A DNA stretch of 43,289 bases, taken from positions 53,310 through 96,598 of the forward strand of contig CM007320.1 of assembly GCA_000333855.2 (NCBI GenBank), written 5' to 3'. Made by a program: the position numbers and the translations under genes. Under the pieces are notes generated by a model that worked only from the letters and a program-made list of their open reading frames with translations, did no database searches and had not been told where the DNA came from. This DNA is from Endotrypanum monterogeii. Its lineage: Eukaryota; Euglenozoa; Kinetoplastea; Trypanosomatida; Trypanosomatidae. Below are positions 18,451 to 28,628 of this stretch, one piece after another (the first letter of the stretch is position 1; each line of letters opens with the position of its first letter).

Positions 18451-20858
18451 TCAGTTTCGTGCGCGCGTCACGCAATAGTGCTGCCGCATCGCTTTGAGGA
18501 CAGACACAACACCGTCTACTTTGCCCTCTGTCAGTGCCTCATCAAGCAAAGGGACATCGAAGACTATACCAGCAGTGAAGCGGAGAAAATCGAGGCAGCG
18601 TCGCACGTTGAAAAGCTTCATAGCGCGCTTAGAAGTAGGTCGCACACAGTCAAGGAAGGAGCAGCGGCAACGCTCCAATCGCGTAATGAGGTAGGCAAGC
18701 ACAACACCGTCGGAAAACAACAAGCAAGGATACTGCCAGGTGAAGGTGGCAGCATCCAAGACAAAGGACTGGTCGGCAGCGGTGTAGCTGTACTTGCTTC
18801 CCAGCTGCTGGCGCAGCCACCCACGCAACCCGTTAGAGTCTCGAGGCTCCTGAGTAGACACCATTTCGTTGCCTGAAGGTGATGAGCTGGAACCACCCAA
18901 AGTTGCGACAGGGCGAGGGCTCGCTGAGGGAGAGGCCGGTGATGGCAATGCACTTGGGCGTAAAGCGCCTTTGGAAGCGGGGAAAGGTGGCTGCGACAGT
19001 GCGGCGGGCGCCAAAGAAAATGACGATGGCACGAAGCCCTCACTAGTTGGCCCACACGTAGAGACATTTGCAGGCGTACTGCCTGACTGCACCATGGCGA
19101 CCCTGCTCACCGGCGGAGAACACACACGAAGCAGCGAGGCCCTACCCTCTATTGCAGCACGAACATGCAAAAGAAGTCGGAGGATGTGGGGCCGATCCCC
19201 TCGCATAACGGCCTCGACGGATTCCTCGGATACAAATGACAGCGGCAACTTTTTCGTCGCTGCTGCCTGGAAACTGTGGAAGGCGTTGGCGATGTTGGCA
19301 GCACAGCAAGCCCAAGTGCGAGGATTGCTGAAGAAAGGCTGCCCAGTGGTGGTGATCGCACAACCCTTTGAGCCGTCTCCATTCCGCTGCGCCGGGCAAG
19401 CAGTACGAGGATGACGCCATTGCACAGGAACGGCCATATCGATGGCACAGTGATGGACGCCGGCGCCTCCGGCCGTGCCACGTATCCAGACCACCTTGCC
19501 ATGTACGGAGAGGCTGTCGCAGCGGGTAAGAGGTACTCGTCCCCGGGTAAATGATAGATGTTGCGGTCGGGTAGAACCCCCCATTCGTGGAGGAAAAAAA
19601 TACACTCCGCCTCTGCTGTGGCGAATTCGGTGGGTGAGTTTGGCACGTAGTCCGCCGTGTTCGCAGGAGGCTGCCAGCACATGTGCTGCTTCCATAAAGG
19701 AAGCTCCTCTGGGGCGGGGAGATATGTGGAGATGAGATGCATAAAGAGCGAAAAGAGGACTGTGGGAGAAGCTCGAAGGTAGACCTCCTCTGGCATCATC
19801 TTCCAAGCAGCACGAGGCACTAACTCCTGCGCAACGTCTGGGGTGCCGCGCAGAGCGGCAAGTGCGGCAGCGTAATTCACGCGGACCTCGTCCAGTGTTC
19901 GTGGACAACGACACGGTACCGGATCACAAGACTGAGGCTCGCCATCTTCTTTAAGACTTGCGATGAGCTGGCACAAAGCCGTACCGTTCAGAACGGTGTC
20001 GCTGAAGGCATGAGGCGGTGTGTCACACATGTCATCCCGCTCCATGACGGAGAGGATGTTCATGCGATAGAGGTAATCCCGCACAGCACGGCGTACTTCA
20101 GCGTCCTGAGCACCTCCCGTACGGCGACGCCACTCGGCAGTTGTAGATATGGTACGAGTGGCAGCAGCGCGACGCTGCATGTCCACATAGAGTTCCATAG
20201 CGAGTGGTGAAAGACGTCTCCGGTCAAACAGAGCCCGCGAGGCTCCAGAGAAAGATGCGCGCGATGCCGTTGCGGGTGGGTCAGAAGGAGCTTCTGAGGA
20301 GGCGACAGTCGCAGTAGTCGCCGTGCCATCTGTTCTTCTCGGCTCCCCAGCAAGGGCCGCATCTTTAGAGTCACTTGACGGTTTATGGCTTGAGTGATGG
20401 TGCACTTTGAGAGTTTGTGGAAACTCTGAGGAGGATGTACTGCGGCGGCTCGTGCGTGCAACTGCCGTGGCGTCGGTTAATTGTAGAGGTGTGCGGCTCG
20501 AGGATTTTCTTTCCACCACCCCGGAGCGTGGCCAGCGCTCTGCGCTCTTTGTTGCAGCAGGCGATGTCAAGCGACCGTTGCCCTCGGCACTGATGGCCTG
20601 CTCAGCGCCGTGAAAAGAGCGAGCGGAAAACTCAACACCTATCGCGGGGGCCGTGGCCAGTGGAACAAAACAGAAGCTTGGCCTCTCGACAGAAGCCTTA
20701 AGGTCAGGGCAAAATCTGTAAGACCCCTTACGAGATGTTTCTGCTCTACGGTGAGCTGCGCGTTGAAGGGACGATTGAGCGTCGGGTGAACGTCTCAGCT
20801 CGCCCAGGTTTGTCCGCAACCCCTCGATGAGTCCTTGGGCCACCGTGTAGATGTCCAT
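18451..20858 (-). pseudogene. Protein with three calponin-homology-like units, split by one frameshift
   Basis: Two overlapping minus-strand frames together make one protein of about 800 aa. The first frame starts at the ATG at 20858 (MDIYTVAQGLIEGL) and stays protein-like to about 19395. There the sense passes to the second frame, which ends at 18451. The shift corresponds to one base too few (or two too many) near 19375-19405. Unit 1 lies at about 20105-19735 (TVLNGTALCQLIASL). Unit 2 spans the break at about 19620-19140 (FLCNGVILVLLA, then FFSNPRTWACCAANIANAF). Unit 3 is at about 18840-18470 (FSDGVVLAYLITRLER, MKLFNVRRCLDFLR, ALTEGKVDGVVSVLKAM). Each shows the CH pattern of DG-x-x-L, an N-containing helix and a final Leu-rich helix. 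CH units commonly bind actin or tubulin. A Ser/Thr-rich linker of about 200 residues precedes unit 1. It may be a true pseudogene or a sequence error. Confidence 0.75.
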
Positions 20859-21653
20859 GCTGGACTCAATGGTGTACAACACGAGCGACGTGGCACCGCT
20901 GCACAGTAAAGATTCGTTGTTGCTGCTGTTGTTTGGGAGGGGAGCTGCAAATCTCGTCTTCTTATCAAGTGAAAGAGACAGTGATGTCCTGACAGAGGTG
21001 CTCGTCTGCACGCTTATCAAGTCTATGGTGATCTCTATGCACCGTTTGGATTTGTTTAGTCGTGGGTGACTGGGTGTGTGCGCACCCGCCTGCACACAAG
21101 AGGTCTACGTTGCACACACTGGAGTGACGACCGAAAGAAAAAAAAAAGGAGGTTCACGACTAGAGCTACAATCTATCGAGAGAAAGAAGGCGATGCACAG
21201 GTCACATTTGCAGTCCCCTGCAATACCGCCACTTTGGGGTTCTGTGCTCCGAGTCGGCCAGACACGAGGAGAGTGGCTCAGCGCTGATTTGGATACCACA
21301 TTAATTCTTTATTGTTGTCGTCGGTGATGTTGTTGCCTGGCAGCTAGGAGTGAAAAAAGGAGAAAAAGATTTTATCGTCCCTACGCCGGCACTGCAGTTG
21401 TGTGGAGAGGGGGAGAGGGGGAGACGGAACGGGAAGGGCAGAGAAAAAAAAAAGGAGCAATCGTTGGATATTAGTGAAAGGCTCATAGATGAGGGGGTGA
21501 AAGGGGGCAGCAAACAAGCGAGCGTGGCAACAAGTGCACGACCCTCACTCGACAACGTAGATTCTCGCACTCGCGTTGTTCAATCGCCTCCCTCTGAGAC
21601 AAGTTTTTTTTTTCTTTATAACCTCCCATTAGGATGTGTGGAAAAAAAATTTG

Positions 21654-21688
<35 letters not shown>

Positions 21689-21910
21689 CTGACATTGTAC
21701 CAATGGCACCGGCGGAACACCTCCCCTCAGTGAGCCCATTGCTGTGTTAATGACATGTTTCGCCGGCAAGACGAAATCAGTGACAGTCATGCAACTTTTT
21801 TTTTATTATTTGTGGAAAAAGAAACTGAGTGAGTGCAGCGTTGGGGGTCCCCTGACGGCCTGGGAATGCCGCGGTCGTACCAGTAATGTGGGCAAGAGAA
21901 AAGCTACAAC
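20859..21910. other. Spacer between the TFIIS-like gene and the CH-repeat gene
   Basis: No supported gene. It holds a (GT)n tract at about 21657-21685 and A-runs at about 21136-21146 and 21445-21455. Coding-strand pyrimidine stretches at 21400-21460 could be splice or poly(A) signals. Confidence 0.45.
21657..21685. repeat. (GT)n microsatellite
   Basis: Uninterrupted GT dinucleotides, about 14 units, in the 3' flank of the TFIIS-like gene. Confidence 0.93.
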
Positions 21911-22522
21911 TCATCCATCTTTGTCACTATTGGACTCCGAGCCAGAACCATCTTCCTCCGACCTCGCTACCCCATTGGACTCCTCCTCATCAGAGCTGCC
22001 CCGCCCCTCATCGCTGGAATGAGAGCAGCTACACATATTGTCGAAATTGTAGTCGAAGTGAGACCCGCTCTCCTCGGAGTCGAGGGCGAGCTCGTTGATG
22101 TTCAGCCGATCACGGCGAACCAGGCCACACTTGGTGCAGTGCAGGGAGGTGTTGTCAACACTCGTCTGCTCACGCGCGCGCTTACGAAAGGTTTCCGCCA
22201 TCTTTTTCTTCTGCTGGAGAGAGCGCATTGCGTTAGCGTCCATCAAAGCCAAATCGGCAGCAGATATACCAGTCCTCCCCTCTGGCGCCGCAGGGACCAG
22301 CTCCCCGTTCAGATTCTTGACGTTGGCCACGATGCACATGATCTGATCTTTGAACTCTTCCTCCGTTTCGTTGTTGGCCCGCACCGCTGCTACGACCAGG
22401 GTAGCGTACTGTGTCGCATCTGCGCATTTATCTTTGAAGTCGTCCATCCTTTGAAGTGTCATGGAAAGGAGGTTGACAATCTTGCCATCGCGGCCATTTG
22501 AGTGGGCCGAGGAGGAGGCCAT
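21911..22522 (-). CDS. Acidic-tailed protein resembling a TFIIS core with a degenerate zinc ribbon
   Basis: Product of 203 aa from the ATG at 22522 (MASSSAHSNGRDG); the frame upstream lacks ATG. The N-terminal helical part (residues 14-70) contains LLSMTLQRMDDFKDKC and EEEFKDQIMCIVANVKNLN. It is followed by GRTGISAADLALMDANAMRS near residues 82-101. That last stretch resembles the end of TFIIS domain II, where the pattern is G-x-I-S-P-x-x-L-A-x-M followed by an M-A-S-E-E type helix. A CTKC pair at about 129-132 and a CSC cluster near 165-167 recall a zinc ribbon, but the TFIIS catalytic Asp-Glu loop is not evident. The last 45 residues are Ser/Glu/Asp-rich. The relation to TFIIS is inference; the gene itself is well supported. 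Confidence 0.75.
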   Translation of the reverse strand: MASSSAHSNGRDGKIVNLLSMTLQRMDDFKDKCADATQYATLVVAAVRANNETEEEFKDQIMCIVANVKNLNGELVPAAPEGRTGISAADLALMDANAMRSLQQKKKMAETFRKRAREQTSVDNTSLHCTKCGLVRRDRLNINELALDSEESGSHFDYNFDNMCSCSHSSDEGRGSSDEEESNGVARSEEDGSGSESNSDKDG

Positions 22523-22937
22523 GATGCGCGGTAAAGGAGCCGTCGGCAACTACGTAAGGGGAGGGGGGGGAGGGGGCTCCTCCTTGAGTACTCCGTGCGT
22601 CGTTGGGAATGCGAAAACCAGCTGATAAAACGGGGGGCAAGGAGAAGGAGTAAGTACCAGAAAATTAAATTCGCAGCGAAGGGTCGAGATGTATCATGTG
22701 TAGGGCATTCATTACAAAGAGGTTGCTGATGCCGGATTTCCCCATAAACAATTGATGACGCGCCAACCCTCCACCTGGTGATGCCTTCGGGACACGTACT
22801 TATCCGCACCCCATGCACTAGCACCACAGATGAATGCGGCTGCAGAGTACGTCGAACCAACAGATCACAGAAGCCTCCGTGAAAAGGCAAAAAGAGAGAT
22901 GTTGTGTCTGTATGTGTGTGTGTGTGTGTGTGTATCT
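22523..22937. other. Spacer between the two-TM gene and the TFIIS-like gene
   Basis: No supported gene. A G-rich block lies at about 22558-22576, reading as a pyrimidine tract on the coding strand about 40 nt upstream of the ATG at 22522. A (GT)n run at 22914-22933 lies next to the end of the two-TM gene. Confidence 0.5.
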
Positions 22938-23894
22938 TCAAGCGCAGAATACCAGCCAGTATGTCATGCCTACACACCACGAACTGAGAAAAAAAAGCAC
23001 AGTGCCTAGGGCAAACATGGCGAAGAGTGCCACAGTGGACGATCTATTGATGCTCCCTAGAAAGGTATAGGAGAGCTGCCCCAGGAAACTGTCAAAGTAA
23101 TCAGGGTTTATCACCAGTGCAGAGCGCGGAGGCAACAGATACGGTATGGCTGGCCTAAACGGATCATCCCATAAGCCAGCTCGGATCGTGGACGCCGGGG
23201 CTGTAATCACGGGTGGGACATCTGTGTCACGGTACGGTGTTGCAGTCGGTGTCTCCTGCGCGTGGCCAAATCGCCTCCTGTAGGCTGCTTCCAGATGGCT
23301 GTTCGAGGAATCTCGGATGCGTGAGGGATCAACTGCTTGACACCGTATCGCATCCGCATCACCGCAGAACACATACACGTCTGAATCTACAAGCTGCAGT
23401 TCTTCTGTTGTGAGCGCAGATGCGTACACCTCGTCCATGACCATGTCTTCGTCGATGACACCAAGTGCAGGCTGACGCCACTCCTCAATAAGCACCCGTG
23501 CCACAAAATTACGCCCATGTCGGTAAGCAGCCGTCAGCGGGTGATATGCATAGCTGACGTCAACTGTATGAGCCCGAAGCTGGCGCGCGACGAGGCGAAT
23601 CATTTGGCGAGCCTCCTCCGTCTCCTGCTCCTCAACGCAGGTCAGCGTGTAGAGAGGGTGCAGGTTACCTTTGCCGTCAAAAGTAGTTTCATTCACACGC
23701 AACGCTTCCAGGAGTGATCCGACGCGCTCCTTCTCCACGGAGCGGATAGCGGCGCTCAGCTCCTCCACATTGTCTGGCGTTCGGAAGAGACCGAGCCCGT
23801 AGCCGCAAGCAAGTAGCAGACTAATCATGCCCACCAGTATTCCCGCCACCAAGAAGCGGGCTGCGGACCTCGCATCCGCATCCGCACCCCTCAT
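22938..23894 (-). CDS. Hypothetical membrane protein with two terminal TM segments
   Basis: Product of 318 aa starting MRGADADARSAARFLVAG. I do not recognise the family. A hydrophobic segment at residues 13-36 (FLVAGILVGMISLLLACGYG) could be a signal anchor. A second one fills the C-terminus, about residues 288-315 (ALFAMFALGTVLFFLSS). Between them lies a soluble region. LSAAIRSVEKERVGSLLEAL and HPLTAAYRHGRNFVARVL have the helix-turn-helix rhythm of ankyrin-like repeats, but the match is weak. The central part also contains a Pro/Thr-rich stretch before the second TM segment. Both termini would be on one side if both helices span. The ATG at 23894 is followed at once by the hydrophobic segment, which supports the start. 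Confidence 0.78.
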   Translation of the reverse strand: MRGADADARSAARFLVAGILVGMISLLLACGYGLGLFRTPDNVEELSAAIRSVEKERVGSLLEALRVNETTFDGKGNLHPLYTLTCVEEQETEEARQMIRLVARQLRAHTVDVSYAYHPLTAAYRHGRNFVARVLIEEWRQPALGVIDEDMVMDEVYASALTTEELQLVDSDVYVFCGDADAIRCQAVDPSRIRDSSNSHLEAAYRRRFGHAQETPTATPYRDTDVPPVITAPASTIRAGLWDDPFRPAIPYLLPPRSALVINPDYFDSFLGQLSYTFLGSINRSSTVALFAMFALGTVLFFLSSWCVGMTYWLVFCA

Positions 23895-24805
23895 CGGAAA
23901 TGTGCTCTATATATATATATATATATTTTTTGCCAACAGCGTACGAATCACTCAGATGCAAGCGTGTGAGTGGGTTCGCCTCTGCGGGTATGTGCACGAA
24001 TGACGTGTGGCAGAGAAGGGAGATTCTCTCAGGATAATGAGGACGCCCAGAACTACTGTGATTCCATTGGCACCTACTCCGCTCACCCCCGTCTCTCAGA
24101 GGTGCCCCAGAGCAGGCGCAAAGATCAAAGGCAGAAAAAAAAAAAAAGACAGTGAGAATGGTATTCAGCGCGCCGATGAGGTAAACGCGAAAAAAAAGGA
24201 GAGAGGAAAAATATATACACACAAAAGGGACACAGCGCCCACAGGACGCCGTGGCGCTTGCCGAGTTCCCCCCTGCACACGCGCACACTAATCATTTCGT
24301 AAAATTATGTACTTTGTACGCTGAGCCCTGTCGCTTCCTCTAGTGTCTAAAGTCCTCTGTTATATGTGGAGAGGGTGGATTCGGTTCATTCCTTCCCTCT
24401 TTTAAAAGTCTGTAAAGTCTCTCACTAACGCCCGGTTGCACGATTTCGAGGAAGTTGGCGCGACAGAGAAGAAGTAGATTTGTTTCCGTAAGCGGCACGA
24501 AGAGAAGGCGCGTGCGGTGGTGCTAAATGACCGACACTGGCGTAGAGCGCCAAGCAGGTGGGGCCGCAAAATTCAGCTGTGACGAAGAACAGCTACACAG
24601 CGCTGTACGGAAGAGAGAGAAAAAAATGAAGAGATGCTAACCCAGACCCACAGTATGTTGCCCTAGCAGAAAAACACAAACATACCGGGATGACGATGTG
24701 TCAACAAGAAAAAGCAGACGCTTTATACCAACCTGGTGACATATTTCACCACGTTCCCTCCTCGAGTTTGACGAATTCCTTCCACGGCCAGGTGGAGGCT
24801 CCCAC
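23895..24805. other. Spacer between the Nudix gene and the two-TM gene
   Basis: No supported gene. A (TA)n run at 23908-23926 lies within 35 nt of the two-TM start codon. A 13-base A-run at about 24136-24148 reads as a T-run on the coding strand and may be part of a splice signal. Confidence 0.5.
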
Positions 24806-25729
24806 TCATCTCGTAAGCTGGGCAAGGGGGTCGCGCGCCACCACATTCGAGGGAGTCAGGAGCGCATTCACCGCATCTACCGCCTTCACCTCTGGCGTAT
24901 CGGCGATCACTTGGGCGATGCGAGTAACGAGCTCACATGTAATGAAGGCGGTGATACCCCAGACTAGCTCACCAGGAAAGTCTTCTGGCAGCATTGGATC
25001 GAAGCCACAGTCCTCCTCTACCTTTGCCGCTTTCGGAGACGAGCGAAGAGGAGGCGACACAGCCGTCTGCGCAGCGCTGGCGAAGAAGCAGGGAAAGAAA
25101 CATGGATACTTGCTGGTGAAAGACTGATACTTGATGACACGTGCGTGCCTCGTCGAGGACTCGAGTAACAATGTTGAGAGGTGAAGATAGTGAATGGACG
25201 CCACCTCATCGGGGCTTGCACAGCGCGCCTGCACCAGCCGATCCGCTACGGCCACGAAGGGCGTCACACGCGTGCCGTGCACACTCGTCGCGATTGGTGC
25301 TAGAGCCCCGATAATCTCGTACTCGGATGACAAAAGACCCACCTCCTCCAACGCCTCACGCTGCGCTGCATCACGTGGGGCCTCACCGGGATCCACGCGG
25401 CCACCGGGAAAGCTCATTTCACCCTTGTGTGAGCCCAACGTTTCAGTGCGTTTCGTGAGCGTGATGCACATGTCCTGGAAGCCGGATCCTGTCTCTGCCG
25501 GTGAAAGCAGGACTAATACGGCACTCTGGTTCTGCGTCGTTAACTTCATCGGACTTTTTTGTGGTGAAAAACCCGAGGCAGTCAAGGCTCCATTTTTGAA
25601 GATGTGAAGATAAAAATGGGGAGGGATCGCGACCGACTCTATCGGAAAGCTCAGCGCTCGCTGTATCAGTGATACCCACCCCTGCGTGCACTGCGGCAAG
25701 CGCGCCGCTGCCGTTTCTGCCCAGCGCAT
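24806..25729 (-). CDS. Nudix hydrolase, coenzyme A diphosphatase type
   Basis: Product of 307 aa from the ATG at 25729 (MRWAETAAARLPQC); the frame runs 35 codons further upstream to another ATG, so the start is not certain. The Nudix box GX5EX7REUXEEXGU is intact at residues 110-132, with E116, R124, E125, E128 and E129. The preceding SHKGEMSFPGG matches the CoA-specific extension seen in yeast Pcd1 and mammalian NUDT7/NUDT8, which split CoA or acyl-CoA into 3',5'-ADP and phosphopantetheine. A later segment (PEDFPGELVWGITAFITCEL) fits the family's WGITAxxI C-terminal motif. The insert between residues 200 and 240 is larger than usual. The N-terminal 60 residues could be a mitochondrial or unknown targeting region. 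Confidence 0.88.
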   Translation of the reverse strand: MRWAETAAARLPQCTQGWVSLIQRALSFPIESVAIPPHFYLHIFKNGALTASGFSPQKSPMKLTTQNQSAVLVLLSPAETGSGFQDMCITLTKRTETLGSHKGEMSFPGGRVDPGEAPRDAAQREALEEVGLLSSEYEIIGALAPIATSVHGTRVTPFVAVADRLVQARCASPDEVASIHYLHLSTLLLESSTRHARVIKYQSFTSKYPCFFPCFFASAAQTAVSPPLRSSPKAAKVEEDCGFDPMLPEDFPGELVWGITAFITCELVTRIAQVIADTPEVKAVDAVNALLTPSNVVARDPLAQLTR

Positions 25730-26831
25730 GACACAGTGGAGGCTCCTTCGAGTGAAGGGCAGTGAAGAGTCGGAGAGGGAGCAGCTCGTCAACAGATAGC
25801 AGCGAGCACATGCGTGTCCCGCAGAAAAACACAAGCAAATGGCTTTGAACAGATTTCTGTGAAGGAAAGAGATGAGGCGCGAAGATGTATGTGCATAAAT
25901 ATGAAAGTGAATTTGTGTGAAGGTGTGTGTCCCTCTCTGATGTTCCAGAGTATCAAAATGTGTATTTGAAATTAAGAGTCAGGCAGAGCAGTCGAAATTA
26001 TATATATATATATATATATAGTGTAACTCCCTCCCCCCCCTTGCCGCCTGCCTACCCGCTCCTTCAGTCTGCTAGGTGGCGCACACAAATTCCTCTTTGA
26101 CCTCCTCGCGATTTATTCCGTCAAGTTGAGAACGGGCCGGCGAGGAGCAGCTTCCACAGGGCAGAGTCAAAGACAACACACACACACACACAAAAAAAAA
26201 AAGGCGGAGGAATGCGGCTGGACAGCGGTACAGCAACGCAGAAGAGAGAGCAGAAGTAAAAAAATAATAAAAATCTTTCTCAAGGGACGCGGAGTCGAGT
26301 CTACGTGACGTAGCGTCCACAGAGAATTCCCTCTGCCCTTCCAACTCCGCGGGGCACAGATCATAAGATGTGGATGGGAGAGTGGAGAGCGAAGGTGGCT
26401 GGAAGACGCACAAGACAGTTGAATCAACGAGGAGCTGCGCTCTCCCTTCAATGAAGAAACAAAATCAGTGAAGCGGGAACGAAAAGAGACATATGAACAA
26501 AAACAGCCCGACGTGATCCACGCAAGCAAAGCGGCCACTCACCCGGCCCAGAGATTCGCTTGCCCTGTGCACAGGTACTGCTCCTTTGAGAGCACCGTTG
26601 GCATTGACTTCCAATTTGTGTGCGAGTGTGGGTGTGTGTTTTCTTTCTACGTTTGCCGCTGTGCAGCCAGCTTTCACTCATACCCGACTACACTGCCAAA
26701 CGCAGCAAAATCAGCCGACGAGAAAACTAACAAAGGCTGACGCCGAGACGGGAGGTTGAACAGTGTGAATAACAGCCGAAGCTGTACTTCTACAGTCGGC
26801 TCCCCGCGTAATGCCTCTTTCCCCCTCCGCC
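25730..26831. other. Spacer between VPS25 and the Nudix gene
   Basis: No supported gene. It contains a (TA)n repeat at about 26000-26021, a C8 run at about 26032-26040, and a (CA)n plus A-run composite at 26178-26203. The minus-strand frames at 26072-26413 and 26167-26538 overlap and look like spacer noise. Confidence 0.5.
26000..26021. repeat. (TA)n microsatellite
   Basis: Uninterrupted TA dinucleotides in the upstream flank of the Nudix gene. Confidence 0.9.
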
Positions 26832-27524
26832 TCACTCACCACCGAACTTGACGCCTTGGTACGGTTGTGATGTGGATCCGTCGAGGTTAAACAGGGTGAC
26901 CTTGAAGGGGCGCGTTGCAGAAACGGGGCGATTCTCTAGAACGTGCAAGAATGTTCGGATCGCTTGCTCCTCGGAGAGGCGACCGACATCGGCCACTGGA
27001 ACAGAAGCTGAGGAAAATCGCGGTAGATACGTGGGGCGATCCTGCCCGTAACAAAGGGCTGAGCAGTTAGCGAGCTCGTCGAATGTCATGACCGTCCCCT
27101 TTTTTGACAGCATTGCCGTGGTCTGAACCTCACCATGGTCGAGAATGAAACGAAGCAACCGCTCCTCGGCACCCTTCATCCCATCCTCTGAGGTGCACAC
27201 AACCACAGAAAAGTCTTCGGGGCCGCCGTCGGAGACAACGGCGGTGTGGTTTGGATGATGAGCAACAAGCGACTGCAGCATCGTGTGCGCACCCTCCAGA
27301 CTTAAGCGCTTGTTGATTACAGGATTATAGAATACGTCACTATGGGTGGTGTAAAAGCGAAAAATAGTGTTGGTATCATCCTCGGACGTCTGCCTGGCGT
27401 GGAATATGGCATGATCGAGGATGAGACTTGACCACAGCGCGGACTGCCGATCCAAGGTAGCCGATGAGTGTTGCTTAGTAAAGAACGGCGGCAGGCCAAA
27501 GAAACTCCAGTGGTCAGAGGACAT
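26832..27524 (-). CDS. VPS25: ESCRT-II subunit VPS25
   Basis: Product of 230 aa starting MSSDHWSFFGLPPFFTKQ. VPS25 is the winged-helix subunit of ESCRT-II that recruits VPS20 during sorting of ubiquitinated cargo into multivesicular bodies. The N-terminal PPFFTKQ at residues 12-18 is the family's PPF motif, which binds VPS22/VPS36. ALWSSLILDHAIFHA and the pair FYNPVINKRLSLEGAHTML follow, matching the family's SPLFNNxxLxRKLPxExI pattern. The C-terminal half holds the second winged helix (ERLLRFILDHGEV, TFDELANCSAL), and the last residues GVKFGGE match the human GVKFF end. The trypanosomatid form is about 50 residues longer than human through internal insertions. The ATG at 27524 lies just after a CA/CG-rich leader. 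Confidence 0.85.
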   Translation of the reverse strand: MSSDHWSFFGLPPFFTKQHSSATLDRQSALWSSLILDHAIFHARQTSEDDTNTIFRFYTTHSDVFYNPVINKRLSLEGAHTMLQSLVAHHPNHTAVVSDGGPEDFSVVVCTSEDGMKGAEERLLRFILDHGEVQTTAMLSKKGTVMTFDELANCSALCYGQDRPTYLPRFSSASVPVADVGRLSEEQAIRTFLHVLENRPVSATRPFKVTLFNLDGSTSQPYQGVKFGGE

Positions 27525-28628
27525 AGACACGGTGCACCTGAGATAACGAACCCCCCTCTCCTCACCCTCGCCACTCACACACACACGCGCGCGCACGGGT
27601 TCAGCTCAAGACGATAAATAAAAGAGCGCAATCGATAACGCGCACAGACGTGTTCGCTGGGAAGAAAACAACGCGTGCGTGAGCCAAAAAAAAAATACAG
27701 CGAAGAGGGAAACGTTTTTTAGCAGCGCTAGGCCCGGGAGCTACAGACACATCCACAAGACGATACAAGAAGATGGGACGTAGAAGACATGAAGGCAACA
27801 TAACAGATATACCTTGGGCTTCAAAACACGAAAGCGCTGCGTCCACAGTAAGGGGAATGCTGCGAAGACATGAGGGATAAGGCTCTCCTACAGGCGGCGT
27901 CCGTGGCATTCTCCCTTCTTCATAGCCCGCAGCTGGCGAAGCACTCCGTCAAGTGACACCTCGCACAATAACGCGAAGATGGCGCTCCTCCCTCAGACAA
28001 AGAGAAGCACCTCACTGGGCGGATACACACCAAAGCACACCACGTGCATAGAGGACCCTCCCCTTCTCCTTTCTCCACCCCCCCCCCTCCACACACACCC
28101 GTGGTGACGTTGATAGTTGACATTGTCTAATTTTTTTTTTTGGTTTGACCGTCAAAAGAGCCAAACGTAAGCCTCAAATATCAATTGGGCAAACAACCCA
28201 AAGAAAAACGAAATGAGGAGAATACACGCAAAGGGTTGATGCGCAGGAAAGAAAGGAAAATAGAGAGACAGATCAGATTGTGCAACATAGCCCTCCCCCT
28301 CAGTGATTCGTTTAGCTCCTGCGTGTTGAAGTTTCCATACCGGCTGCAAACGCGCATTGAGAGAGGGATAGAGGAATGCATATGAGACTGTACGGAAATG
28401 AGTACCGATACATGAAGAGAAAAAAAAATCAGAGGAAGAGCGAAAGAAACGAGCCGCGCACTCAGCAACAGCGATACTCGATACTGTTATCTCCGCGTAA
28501 TTCCATTAGTCATCTCCTAGCGATACCGCCAGCCCGCCCTATTCACCTACCCTCTGTCCATCGCGCAACACATCCCTTCGTTCTCTGCACCTATCGAGCG
28601 CGAAATGTTCCCTCGGCTCATATACTGC
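27525..28628. other. Spacer between proteasome beta4 and VPS25
   Basis: No supported gene. A CA/CG-rich stretch at 27575-27598 is close to the VPS25 ATG. C9 at about 28079-28087 and T/A-runs at 28130-28142 and 28421-28429 mark possible processing signals. The minus-strand frame at 27601-27909 (102 codons) has no recognisable feature and sits in the expected UTR. Confidence 0.5.
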
